64,000 bases of DNA from Ferrimonas pelagia (GTDB lineage: Bacteria > Pseudomonadota > Gammaproteobacteria > Enterobacterales > Shewanellaceae). The translations under genes and the position numbers were made by a program. The DNA lies in NCBI RefSeq assembly GCF_039543565.1, contig NZ_BAABJZ010000093.1, positions 13,872 to 77,871 on the forward strand, written 5' to 3'. This document shows, one piece after another, positions 7,709 through 16,206 of the stretch. Position 1 is the first letter of the stretch, and every line of letters starts with the position of its first letter. The notes below the pieces were generated by a model. It had not been told where the DNA came from and ran no database searches. It was given only the letters and a program-made list of their open reading frames with translations.

Positions 7709-8079
7709 CATGGCCGCTGGTATCAGGGCCCACATGCGCAATGCCCGAGAGGCTGACATCCGTCAGCGCAGTGCGGCAAGCTCAAACTCATGCCGTCGTG
7801 TATTGTCTGTTGCAGGATCCCAGTCCTCGTACGGGTCTGTTGTGTGCTGTGACGTCGCTGGATCGGGATGAAAGCGCCGTGCCGGGCGTGAGAGGGGGGC
7901 AGCGCTGGCACGATGGTGCCGCTAAGTCGCCGACACGCAAGCTGTATCGAGTTTAGGGGGGGATGGTCCTGGCACCCTCGGGCTAGGCGCCAAGATGCAC
8001 CGAGCCAGTCGGTTGGGCATGAATAAGCTGGGCGCTTATGGCATGGTGGAGCCTGGCAGCGAGAGGGAGCGTGAGCGGC

Positions 8080-8553
8080 ATGGCGAAACGGCCAACAAAT
8101 TATAATAACCTGCTGATCGTATTGGTTGCCGGCGTTGGGATCTTACTGCTGAGCCTCAGTCGTTTGGTCGATTCGCAAGACAACAGCGTGACGCTATTGC
8201 CTGCAGAGGCCAACCTAGCGGCGCTGGTATTCTCCGGGGTGGTATTGCATCAACAGCAGGGCGAATGGCAGGCGACGCCATCACAGCCCCATTCAGAGCT
8301 GCAGCGTTTGGTCATGGCGTGGCAGCAAGCCCGCTTGGTGCCGGTAGTAACGCCACTTGAGCGATTGGAGGTACCGATCCAGGTCGATCTCTATTTGACG
8401 GCGTCTGGCGAGCCACAAACCGTGCTGTTGTATCCAGAGGGGCAGATGATCAAGTTATTGGCGCAGCCGCAATGGTGGCGTTTGGTCAATCTGGATATGA
8501 ACACCCTGCTGCCCACGGCGTCGCCCGCCCGAAACGAGTCTGATGGAGTGTAA
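8080..8553 (+). CDS. Uncharacterised single-pass membrane protein upstream of mutM
   Basis: About 157 residues with one membrane segment near the N-terminus (about residues 11-26, LLIVLVAGVGILLLSLSR), then a roughly 125-residue domain without a motif I recognise. It ends two bases before the mutM start, so the two are probably co-transcribed. The ATG at 8080 is chosen because it begins a normal short cytoplasmic tail (MAKRPTNYNN) before the membrane helix; a GTG at 8071 is also possible. The topology suggests a soluble periplasmic domain. Function unknown. Confidence 0.7.
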   Translation: MAKRPTNYNNLLIVLVAGVGILLLSLSRLVDSQDNSVTLLPAEANLAALVFSGVVLHQQQGEWQATPSQPHSELQRLVMAWQQARLVPVVTPLERLEVPIQVDLYLTASGEPQTVLLYPEGQMIKLLAQPQWWRLVNLDMNTLLPTASPARNESDGV

Positions 8554-8555
8554 CC

Positions 8556-9368
8556 ATGCCTGAGTTACCGGAAGTGGAAGTCACCTGCCGCGGGATCGCC
8601 CCGCACCTCGTCGGTCATCAGGTGTTGGCGGTGCGGGTGCGCAACCCGAATCTGCGTTGGCCGGTCAGTCCGCAGATCCAGCAATTGGTGGGGCAGACCA
8701 TCCGTGCTGTAACTCGTCGTGCCAAGTATCTGCTGCTCGACACCGAGGCTGGCGTGTTAATCCTGCATCTGGGCATGTCGGGCAATCTGCGGGTGCTACA
8801 TGACCCGCCGGCGCCTGCTAAGCACGATCATCTGGAGCTCGAGCTCGACAGCGGTGCGGTGTTGCGGCTGAACGATCCGCGCCGATTTGGCGCCGCGATC
8901 TGGTGGCAGTTACCGCTCGACGCTCAGCCATTGTTGGCCCATCTAGGGCCGGAGCCGCTGACGCTCGGGTTTAACGCTGAGGCATTCCAGGCTCGGTTGA
9001 AAGGCAAGACCACCGCCATTAAGACGGCGTTGATGGACAATAAGATCGTGGTCGGGGTGGGCAATATCTACGCCAATGAGGCGCTGTTTGCCGCGCGGAT
9101 CCACCCTAAGACCGCGGCAGGCGCGCTCAGCCGTACCCGACTGGAGCGGTTGGTGCAGGAGGTGAAGCAGGTATTGAGTCGGGCGATCGAGCAGGGAGGC
9201 ACCACCTTGAAAGACTTCACCCAGGCTGACGGTAAACCGGGCTACTTTGTGCAGCAACTGCATGTCTACGGCCGGGGAGGCGAGCCCTGCGTGGCGTGCG
9301 GTCAGGCGTTGACCGAGATCAAGCTTGGGCAGCGAGCGACCGTGTTCTGTCGCCGCTGCCAGAAATAA
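8556..9368 (+). CDS. mutM: Formamidopyrimidine-DNA glycosylase
   Basis: Base-excision repair enzyme that removes 8-oxoguanine and ring-opened purines and then cuts the abasic site. It starts with MPELPEVEV, giving the catalytic Pro2 and Glu3; the helix-two-turn-helix region includes VGVGNIYANEALFAA; the C-terminal zinc finger has CVAC and CRRC pairs ending at the stop. Length 270 matches E. coli (269). The gene abuts a membrane protein gene upstream and converges on the outer-membrane gene at 9380 with only 11 bases between. Confidence 0.97.
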   Translation: MPELPEVEVTCRGIAPHLVGHQVLAVRVRNPNLRWPVSPQIQQLVGQTIRAVTRRAKYLLLDTEAGVLILHLGMSGNLRVLHDPPAPAKHDHLELELDSGAVLRLNDPRRFGAAIWWQLPLDAQPLLAHLGPEPLTLGFNAEAFQARLKGKTTAIKTALMDNKIVVGVGNIYANEALFAARIHPKTAAGALSRTRLERLVQEVKQVLSRAIEQGGTTLKDFTQADGKPGYFVQQLHVYGRGGEPCVACGQALTEIKLGQRATVFCRRCQK

Positions 9369-9379
9369 TGTGTACAGCG

Positions 9380-9919
9380 TTAGAAGCGATACCGCAGTGT
9401 GGTGGAGCCCCACGCGAAGTCGTCACGCTTATAAGGATCGTCAACCCAGTTGTTGCTGGTATCGGTACTGGTATAGTTCAGCTCGGCCGAGAGGGACCAG
9501 TTAGGTGCAAGCCAGTAGTTCAGCCCGAAACCAAAACCATAGCCGTAGGCTGGCAGCTCGCGGTAGTAGCGGGCGACGCCGCCATAGAATGAGGCACTCC
9601 AGTGGTGGCTGAGGGCGTAGTCGAGCTCTGCGACGCGAAACATCAACAGATTTTCTGAGCGGCGCCAGCTGATGGGATCGCTGATCAAGGCTTCGACGCC
9701 AACACCGAGTCGCAACCGCTCGCTGATCTGGCGGTGTAGCTGTAATTGCACCGAGGGTCGGGCTTCAGTGTGGGTCGGGTATTCCCGGGTCGGATCGCGC
9801 TCTTTTTGCCAGACAGCAGACACGCCAGCACCGGCTTGAAAAAACCACTCTTCGTTGGCCCAGGCTGGGCGTGTGAAGCAGACGAGAAGGGTGGTGATAA
9901 TGGTGATGTATTTTACCAT
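9380..9919 (-). CDS. Outer-membrane beta-barrel protein
   Basis: A 179-residue secreted protein: signal peptide to about residue 21 (cleavage after PAWA), then alternating amphipathic strands with many aromatic residues and a C-terminal phenylalanine in TLRYRF, the typical signal for outer-membrane insertion. Size fits an 8-stranded barrel. It overlaps the end of the Wzi-like gene by 7 bases, so both are probably translated from one message and could act together at the surface. I do not recognise a specific family. Confidence 0.75.
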   Translation of the reverse strand: MVKYITIITTLLVCFTRPAWANEEWFFQAGAGVSAVWQKERDPTREYPTHTEARPSVQLQLHRQISERLRLGVGVEALISDPISWRRSENLLMFRVAELDYALSHHWSASFYGGVARYYRELPAYGYGFGFGLNYWLAPNWSLSAELNYTSTDTSNNWVDDPYKRDDFAWGSTTLRYRF

Positions 9920-11358
9920 CCTAGGCTGATCTCCAGTCGGGCAAAGTTATCGGAATGAACGGTCTGTCCGGCAAACAGACTCCAGCCCCAAGGGTGGCCC
10001 ATCAACTTGCCGTAGTGGCTCAGCTCGATGTCTCGACCGACCTCATAGTCGCACATCGGCGTTTCTCGCCCATTGTAACGATTATCGACGCTACGATAGG
10101 CCAGCTCGTAACGCGAGCCAGCAGCGCGTTGGTAGCCGAGGCGGGCGGTGTGGATCTGGCTTCCGACGCTGTCCGGGCCGCCATTGCTGTTGTAGCATCG
10201 ATCGTTGCCGGCCCAGTGGCCCATCACCACGCCGTTGTTGCTGTAGCCTTGGCGGAAGATGTGGTGGCTGTACCAGGCGTGGGCGTGCTCGGTAAACTCA
10301 TACGTCAGTGACCAGTCAGGCCCCAGCAGCCACTGGGGCATAAATGGCAGGTGGATCCCTGCCGACACCGCCAAGTTGCCCAGTCGGGTGTTCTTCAGCT
10401 GTACCGTATCTTCACCGGCGTATTCGGCGTACAGCACAAATGGTACGGGGCCGCCAAAGTGCATCTTGGAGGTGAGCGAGGCGATCTGATTGTCGCTGGC
10501 ATTGCCTTGTTGATCGGCGGTGGGGTTAAAAAAGGCCTGCCAGATCTCTTTGAGGCTGATCCCATCATCGCCACCGTTAAACTGAATGGTGCGGTTGGCT
10601 CCGATCACCCAGCCTGCGATGGGCTCAATGCTCATATGAAAGCCCGTTAAACCGGGACGGACATTGAGCCACTCGCCATCGATCCGGACTCCGTCCATGT
10701 GCTCAAGCCGGGTGAAAAAGATGTCGTATTTTAGGTTCCACCAGTTCTCTAACGGCATGGGGTTGGATAAGCCGACCGAAACCGAGGGCTGTGCATTGGT
10801 GGAATGGACCATGGCTGATTCGTGGAATGGTGATAGCCAATGTTCCCGGTAGCCAAAATCCAATTGAATGCTGTCATTGCCCACGGCCACGTAGCTGCCC
10901 ACAGGGATCACTTCATTCTGGCTGTCATATGCTAACCCACCGACGTTCACCACCAGCCAATCGGCAGGCCGATATTGCCCTTGCGCTGTGACTCGATAGC
11001 TGGAGTTGAGTTGTTCTCCACGTGCGTTTGGCAGCAGTTTACCGTTGTCCGGATCGGTTGCGGCGGCGACGGTGACTTCGCTGTAAGTCAGTGCCAGTTT
11101 CTGCTCATAAGGGCTGAGTAGGCGATCCAACTCGTGATAGAGCGTTGGATGACTGTGTTCGATCAGGGGTAATTGTGCCCGTACCTGGCGCACATTGTAG
11201 GGCTTGGACAGTGAAGGCATCTGGGTGACGGTCGCCATTTGATGGATGCGACCATTGAGATACCTATCCTGCATTGAAATGAACGGAGAGGCGGCCCACA
11301 GTGGGCTACTCAGGCTCAACAGCAGCAGCGATCCAGCGAGCGTCTTGTTTGATGTCAT
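9913..11358 (-). CDS. Capsule assembly Wzi family outer-membrane protein
   Basis: 481 residues with a signal peptide (cleavage after LWAA, about residue 21) and a long region of beta strands ending in LEISLGW, consistent with an 18-stranded Wzi-type barrel. Wzi family proteins bind capsule or exopolysaccharide at the cell surface; members in Alteromonadales are commonly annotated next to polysaccharide genes. The conserved N-terminal block with DRYLNGRIHQMATV and the internal LGYRELWLS-like segment (here DFGYREHWLSPF) support the assignment. The ATG at 11358 starts right before the signal peptide; the upstream open frame is not signal-like. Confidence 0.75.
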   Translation of the reverse strand: MTSNKTLAGSLLLLSLSSPLWAASPFISMQDRYLNGRIHQMATVTQMPSLSKPYNVRQVRAQLPLIEHSHPTLYHELDRLLSPYEQKLALTYSEVTVAAATDPDNGKLLPNARGEQLNSSYRVTAQGQYRPADWLVVNVGGLAYDSQNEVIPVGSYVAVGNDSIQLDFGYREHWLSPFHESAMVHSTNAQPSVSVGLSNPMPLENWWNLKYDIFFTRLEHMDGVRIDGEWLNVRPGLTGFHMSIEPIAGWVIGANRTIQFNGGDDGISLKEIWQAFFNPTADQQGNASDNQIASLTSKMHFGGPVPFVLYAEYAGEDTVQLKNTRLGNLAVSAGIHLPFMPQWLLGPDWSLTYEFTEHAHAWYSHHIFRQGYSNNGVVMGHWAGNDRCYNSNGGPDSVGSQIHTARLGYQRAAGSRYELAYRSVDNRYNGRETPMCDYEVGRDIELSHYGKLMGHPWGWSLFAGQTVHSDNFARLEISLGW

Positions 11359-11494
11359 GTCGTCGAGGTGATCTTTAGGGGGCGGAAACTTGGGGCAGAT
11401 CTTATCACAGCCGTGCAAAGAAAATGCGGCTAGGCGCAGGGGGCGCGCGCCGGCTAACGGACTCAGTTTGCTATCACTGAGCCCGTGGTTCAGA

Positions 11495-11977
11495 TCACTT
11501 ACCGAGTTTTTGCTTCAGCGGGGATACGACCTCGGCAGGAATGAAGCCGGTGACATCGCCGTCGTGCAATGCCACTTCTTTGACCAAGGATGAGGAGATA
11601 AAGGCGTTCTCTTCTGCCGGCGTCAAGAACACGCTCTCGAGATCTGGGTGCAGACGTCGGTTCATGTTTGCCAGCTGGAACTCATATTCAAAGTCGGAGA
11701 CCGCACGCAAGCCGCGCACCAGAACGCGGGCATTGTGGGTTTTCGCGAAATCGACCAATAATCCGGAGAAACCGACCACTTGAACGTTGCCGATCGACTG
11801 AGTGATCTGCTCGATCAGGGCCACGCGTTCCTCAAGTGAGAACAGCGGCTTTTTACTCGGGCTGGCAGCGACGCCAACAATCACGGTGTCAAACATGCGG
11901 CTGGCCCGAATGATCAAATCAAGATGGCCATTGGTCAGTGGGTCAAAGGTGCCAGGGTAGATTGCGCGTTGTTTCAT
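11495..11977 (-). CDS. coaD: Phosphopantetheine adenylyltransferase
   Basis: Transfers AMP from ATP to 4'-phosphopantetheine, the penultimate step of coenzyme A synthesis. The 160-residue sequence carries the nucleotidyltransferase motif YPGTFDPLTNGHLD, the RGLRAVSDFEYE block and ISSSLVKEVA with its second nucleotide-binding signature. Length matches E. coli CoaD (159). In E. coli coaD is beside waaA; here a surface-glycan island of about 12 kb separates coaD from waaA, suggesting the island was built into an ancestral waaA-coaD neighbourhood. Confidence 0.96.
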   Translation of the reverse strand: MKQRAIYPGTFDPLTNGHLDLIIRASRMFDTVIVGVAASPSKKPLFSLEERVALIEQITQSIGNVQVVGFSGLLVDFAKTHNARVLVRGLRAVSDFEYEFQLANMNRRLHPDLESVFLTPAEENAFISSSLVKEVALHDGDVTGFIPAEVVSPLKQKLGK

Positions 11978-12011
11978 GTCGATACCGGTCGTTCTTTATG
12001 GATAGTTCGAG

Positions 12012-12046
12012 CCATTGTGCCGGGGAATGGGCTCTCGGCACAATGG
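12012..12046. repeat. Perfect 10-bp inverted repeat between the sialyltransferase-like gene and coaD
   Basis: CCATTGTGCC (12012-12021) and GGCACAATGG (12037-12046) around a 15-base loop. It lies just past the stop of the 12055-13137 gene. No T-run follows on either strand, so it may be a weak or Rho-assisted end, or an RNA-stabilising hairpin. Confidence 0.55.
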
Positions 12047-12054
12047 TTCAATCG

Positions 12055-13137
12055 TTAGGCATGGTATGGCTGGCCCGTTTTCAGCGTATGCTCCAGCGCT
12101 GTGCGCCAGAGTTGGCGATCGGTTCCCCACGCTTTGAGTGCAACGTCCAGATCGGCTTCAACCATTTTTAGGCGCTCACAATATTGCTCGAAGCCGATCC
12201 CGGCCGAGGATTTTATCGAGAGTAAGGTAGGCTTATCTTCGCAGCCGAGTATTGCGGCTTCCATCGGGATTCGCGCGGGCAGCATGCCTCCAGCACAGGG
12301 GAGATGCTGATATTCTTCTGGTTGCTCGGCCGGGTGGATCTTCAAGATCACGTGATATCCCATGGCATTAAGGTGCTCGGTCAAGATCTCGTATAACTTG
12401 ACCTTGTTGCCCTCATTACCTGGCATCCAGCGCTCCATCGGCTGGGTCAGCAGAATAATGGTGTTGTCGGCATGACTTAGCGCGCCGTTGATGCGAAACA
12501 GCCCGAGCAGATTGGTGCGATGGGCTTCGGCATTCAGAAAGTCGATATTGACGGCTTTGTGTTGAACAATGCTGGGCACCCGGTGAGGCTGAACCGCGAA
12601 GATCCGCTGACAACGATGGCTTTCTCCAAACACTCGGTTGTCTGGAAGTCCCATCAGGCGACGCGGCAGCGTTTTAATGGCTGGTAGCTTAAATTCAATG
12701 TAGTTGCCCTCGCCATCTTCGATGATGTCGAACTGCTCAACCAGTTTGTTGAAGAGCCGCGAGATCGGATTGCGCTCATTAAATACCACCATGGATTTGT
12801 CGTGATCGTGCAGCAGTGCCTCGCTCAGTGACGGGCTATAGCTGGCGAGAAAACGGATAAATCGCTGCTGCTGCCCCTCTGTGGCAGGCGTGTCTCGGTA
12901 GGTACTCAGCCGGTACAATAACCCCCATGGTTGCTTGGCCAATTCGGCTTTACTCTGACGCCATGGGATCAGATGAAAGTGTACGTGCGAGGGCAGTACC
13001 GATGGATCCCAATTGGCTCGATCGGCTTCAATGTTGCGGGAAAAAAACACAACGTGTGTTTGCTGCTGCGGGCGGGATAAACCGCGCATGACGGCAAACA
13101 GCATATGGCGTGGAGTGGTGCAGATGTAATAGTCCAC
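12055..13137 (-). CDS. Sialyltransferase-like glycosyltransferase (GT52/GT38-type)
   Basis: 360 residues without a signal peptide. It carries the features of bacterial sialyltransferases in order: an acidic-acidic-Gly motif (EDG at 140-142), a LKIHP motif (HP at 268-269) and a downstream Ser pair (SS at 310-311), in a GT-B-like sequence. These residues act in CMP-sugar binding and catalysis in GT38, GT52 and GT80 enzymes. It is transcribed away from the fused CMP-sugar synthetase and NeuB genes, which would supply its donor. Probable role: adding a nonulosonic acid to LPS or capsule. Which acceptor, and whether the sugar is Neu5Ac or another nonulosonate, cannot be read from the sequence. Confidence 0.7.
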   Translation of the reverse strand: MDYYICTTPRHMLFAVMRGLSRPQQQTHVVFFSRNIEADRANWDPSVLPSHVHFHLIPWRQSKAELAKQPWGLLYRLSTYRDTPATEGQQQRFIRFLASYSPSLSEALLHDHDKSMVVFNERNPISRLFNKLVEQFDIIEDGEGNYIEFKLPAIKTLPRRLMGLPDNRVFGESHRCQRIFAVQPHRVPSIVQHKAVNIDFLNAEAHRTNLLGLFRINGALSHADNTIILLTQPMERWMPGNEGNKVKLYEILTEHLNAMGYHVILKIHPAEQPEEYQHLPCAGGMLPARIPMEAAILGCEDKPTLLSIKSSAGIGFEQYCERLKMVEADLDVALKAWGTDRQLWRTALEHTLKTGQPYHA

Positions 13138-13314
13138 AGGGCCTCTGAGACGGTTGGCTAAGCGTACAAGGGAGGCAATGTAGCGTATGGTCGGCGCAGG
13201 GTAAACTTTCTAGAACTCGGCGGCGGCCTTATTCTGACAAAGCGATGGTGTCACTCACTCCTTTCCGTGGCGCGAAATGATATGATCGCCGGATTGACGG
13301 ATTAGGCAGATATC

Positions 13315-14961
13315 ATGACTGAACGCGTAAACTGCATTGCGATTATTCCCGCCCGTGGTGGCTCTAAGGGGATCCCTCGCAAGAATTTGCGGCCATTGGC
13401 CGGTAAACCAATGATCTCTTATAGCATTGAAGCTTGCTTGCAGGCTGGTAACGTCGATCGGGTCGTGGTGTCCACCGATGACGACGAGATCGCCCTGATT
13501 GCTGAGCGCTTCGGTGCGGATGTGGTGATGCGGCCGGATGAGTTGGCCAACGATGTGGCAACGCTGGATCCGGTTATCGATGATGCGGTCGCTCGTGCCG
13601 AGCTGCGCTTTAACGAGCAATATGGCACCGTCGTAACGGTGCAGCCCACGTCGCCTTTGGTGCGGGCTGTTGATGTCGAAGCGGTAGTGGCCCGATTGGG
13701 GCAAACCGGTGCGGATACGGTGATGACCGTCGTGGACGATCGCCACCTATGCTGGACGGTGAAAGACGGCCATAGTGTCCCTGCTTACCATGCTCGGGTG
13801 AACCGGCAGCAACTGCCCGCCAACTTTCGTGAAACCGGTGCTGTTGTTGCCTGCACCCGGGCACAGTGTGCCACGGGGACGCGGATCGGCGCTTCAGTCG
13901 AGTTGCAAGAGGTGCCACACGAGCGCAGCTTCGACATTGATAACTACGCCGATCTGTACCTGTGTGAGGCAATGCTCAGCCGTCGTACCATAGTGTTCGC
14001 AGTGGTGGGTTACGCGGAAGTCGGTTTAGGCCATGCCTTCCGAACGGTCATGCTGGCCAATGAATTGGTTAAAGCGGACATTCGCTTTGTGTTGGAGGCG
14101 CGCAGTGATCTGGCCATTGATTACATTCGTCAGCACAACTATCCGGTGGAGATCTGTCCTGACGGAGAGTTAGTGGAGCGGATCGCCACGTTTTCACCTG
14201 ATCTTGTGATCAACGACCTGCTCGATACCAGTGAAACCTACATGGCCGGATTGAAGGCTATGGGCTGTAAGATCGTGAATTTTGAAGATGTTGCTCCAGC
14301 GAGTCGCCATGCAGATCTGGTGGTGAATGCTCTGTATCCACAACAGTTACCGTCGAAGCAGGTGCTGACGGGGGCCCGATACTTTTGTTTGCGCGATGAG
14401 TTTATCTACCTTCCGGAACGTCAACAGAGCGGCGAGATCCGCCGTGTTCTGTTAACGTTCGGTGGGGTGGATGAGGGCGATCTGAGCTGTCGTACCTTGT
14501 CCCTGATCGCCGATGAGTGCGCTCTGCGCAACATTGCCATCGATATTGTCGTTGGTCCGGGTTACCCGCACACCGCCAATCTCCAGCAAGTGATTGATGC
14601 GTGCCAAGCTTCGGTTGAGTTGATCAGCAAGACCAAGCGGATCTCGGATTATATGGCACGGGCCGATATGGCCATTACCTCCGGCGGGCGGACAGTCTTG
14701 GAGTTAGCGGCGGTTGGGTTGCCGACTCTGGTGATCTGCCAGAATCAACGGGAGACCACTCACACCTTTGCTTCCAGTGAAAATGGCATCATTAACCTGG
14801 GCTACCGTGGAGAGGTGAGTGATGAGCAAATTCACCAGACGTTTGTGCGCATTGTGGATGACGCACACCTGCGTACCACCATGCTGGACAAGGTAGCAGA
14901 ATTGGATTTAACCAAAGGCAAAGACAGAGTGATCCGAGCGATCACTGCACTGTTGCCTTGA
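13315..14961 (+). CDS. Fused CMP-nonulosonate cytidylyltransferase and PseG-like glycosyl hydrolase/transferase domain
   Basis: A 548-residue two-domain protein. Residues 1-225 are a CMP-sialic acid/pseudaminic acid synthetase: IIPARGGSKGIPRKNLRPLAG, VQPTSPLVR, and the RETGAVVAC and SFDIDN segments. Residues about 226-548 resemble PseG, the nucleotidase that removes UDP in pseudaminic acid synthesis, with the GLGHAFR motif near 239 and a GT-B-type second half containing ITSGGRTVLELAAVGLPTLV. In Campylobacter PseF and PseG are separate proteins. Fused versions occur in several marine gammaproteobacteria. The adjacent NeuB gene starts 17 bases after the stop. The final sugar is uncertain because other pathway enzymes are not in the window. 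Confidence 0.82.
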   Translation: MTERVNCIAIIPARGGSKGIPRKNLRPLAGKPMISYSIEACLQAGNVDRVVVSTDDDEIALIAERFGADVVMRPDELANDVATLDPVIDDAVARAELRFNEQYGTVVTVQPTSPLVRAVDVEAVVARLGQTGADTVMTVVDDRHLCWTVKDGHSVPAYHARVNRQQLPANFRETGAVVACTRAQCATGTRIGASVELQEVPHERSFDIDNYADLYLCEAMLSRRTIVFAVVGYAEVGLGHAFRTVMLANELVKADIRFVLEARSDLAIDYIRQHNYPVEICPDGELVERIATFSPDLVINDLLDTSETYMAGLKAMGCKIVNFEDVAPASRHADLVVNALYPQQLPSKQVLTGARYFCLRDEFIYLPERQQSGEIRRVLLTFGGVDEGDLSCRTLSLIADECALRNIAIDIVVGPGYPHTANLQQVIDACQASVELISKTKRISDYMARADMAITSGGRTVLELAAVGLPTLVICQNQRETTHTFASSENGIINLGYRGEVSDEQIHQTFVRIVDDAHLRTTMLDKVAELDLTKGKDRVIRAITALLP

Positions 14962-14978
14962 TTGGATAGGATAAGCAG

Positions 14979-16040
14979 ATGAAAAATGAAATGAAGATCG
15001 GCGATGCGCTGGTAAGCAACCCACTTAAGCCGTATGTCATTGCCGAGATCGGTGTGAACCATGAAGGCGATATGGCATTGGCTAAACGCTTGATCCGCGA
15101 GGCGGCAGAAGGCGGCGCACATGCGGCCAAGTTCCAGTCGTACAAGGCGGGCAAGATCGCGTCTAAGAATAGCCCAGCGTATTGGGATCAAAGCAAAGAG
15201 CCTACCGACAGCCAGTACAAACTATTCCAAAAGTACGACGGCTTTGGCGAGGCAGAATACCGAGAGCTGGCGGCCTACTGTCAGGAGGTTGGCATTGAGT
15301 TTATGTCGACGCCATTTGATCTGGAAGCGGTCGACTTTCTCAAACATCTCATGCCAGCATTTAAGATCGCCTCTGCTGACATCACCAATGTTCCGCTGAT
15401 CCGCAAGTGTGCGGCGGCCGGCAAGCCGCTTATCATGTCGACCGGTGCGGCGACCTTGGCTGAGATCGAGTTTGCCCTGCAAACCGCCCGCAACGCGGGG
15501 GCGAAAGAGATCGCTCTGCTGCACTGTGTGCTGAATTATCCTACGCCGGAAGAGAATGCCCAACTGGGCATGATCAAGGTTTTGGCTCGGACCTTCCCAG
15601 ATGTGGTGATCGGTTACTCTGATCATGTGTGTCCGGATGAGACCATTAGTGCACTGGAGTCCGCGATGTTGCTGGGCGCCGTGGTACTGGAAAAGCATTT
15701 TACTCACGATAAGTCACTGCCGGGCAACGACCACTATCACGCCATGAATGCGCAAGATCTGAAGCGCTTTATGACCAAAGCAGAAACCTATCACCGACTG
15801 ATCGCTTCCGAAGGTAAGGCTCTGGAAAAAGAGGCGGCGGCGCGTCAGCATGCGCGTCGTAGCATTGTCGCTGCGCGTGATCTGAAGCGGGGCGAGATAC
15901 TGACCGAAGAGATGCTGATCGCCAAGCGACCGGGCCATGGTATTTCGCCGATCCATTGGGACGATATCGTCGGCCAACGACTAACGCAAGACGTTGAAGA
16001 GGACGCCTTGCTATGTTGGCAGGACTTCGCGGCGGAGTGA
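14979..16040 (+). CDS. neuB: N-acetylneuraminate/pseudaminate synthase (NeuB family)
   Basis: 353 residues. The N-terminal TIM barrel condenses phosphoenolpyruvate with a 6-carbon amino sugar to give a nonulosonic acid; conserved pieces are VIAEIGVNHEGDMALAKRLI, AAKFQSYKA, KIASADITNVPLI, MSTGAAT, GYSDH and LEKHFTHDK. The C-terminal SAF (antifreeze-like) domain at about 290-350 has ARRSIVAARDLKRGEILTEE and RPGHGISP. The gene follows the fused cytidylyltransferase by 17 bases and is in the same operon. Whether the product is Neu5Ac, legionaminic or pseudaminic acid is not decided by these motifs. Confidence 0.88.
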   Translation: MKNEMKIGDALVSNPLKPYVIAEIGVNHEGDMALAKRLIREAAEGGAHAAKFQSYKAGKIASKNSPAYWDQSKEPTDSQYKLFQKYDGFGEAEYRELAAYCQEVGIEFMSTPFDLEAVDFLKHLMPAFKIASADITNVPLIRKCAAAGKPLIMSTGAATLAEIEFALQTARNAGAKEIALLHCVLNYPTPEENAQLGMIKVLARTFPDVVIGYSDHVCPDETISALESAMLLGAVVLEKHFTHDKSLPGNDHYHAMNAQDLKRFMTKAETYHRLIASEGKALEKEAAARQHARRSIVAARDLKRGEILTEEMLIAKRPGHGISPIHWDDIVGQRLTQDVEEDALLCWQDFAAE

Positions 16041-16051
16041 GGCCAGTTTAC

Positions 16052-16078
16052 AGGCGTAAACATGACATGTTTGCGCCT
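16052..16078 (+). terminator. Long hairpin after neuB
   Basis: AGGCGTAAACATG and CATGTTTGCGCCT form a 13-bp stem with one G-T pair and a minimal loop, 11 bases past the neuB stop. Only a short TTG follows, so termination strength is uncertain. Confidence 0.5.
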
Positions 16079-16206
16079 TGTTCATGCTCTAAGTGCGTTT
16101 CTGACTGTTGTCCGGTCGGGTAATTTTCAAAAGCATTCCCTGAGGGAGTAATCATCCCTGGGAAATGGTGTTGGCCGTATCTTCGGGTACGCGATGAGAC
16201 AGTTTC

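Larger units (their letters stand above)
7630..8079. other. Interval between rpmG and the membrane protein gene before mutM
   Basis: About 450 bases with no convincing gene. It opens with the rpmBG terminator and a second A/T-tailed hairpin. A partial echo of the terminator sequence (CCCAGTCCTCG then a mismatched right arm) recurs at about 7818-7836, as if a terminator copy had decayed. Short open frames here lack ribosome-binding sites. Confidence 0.45.
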
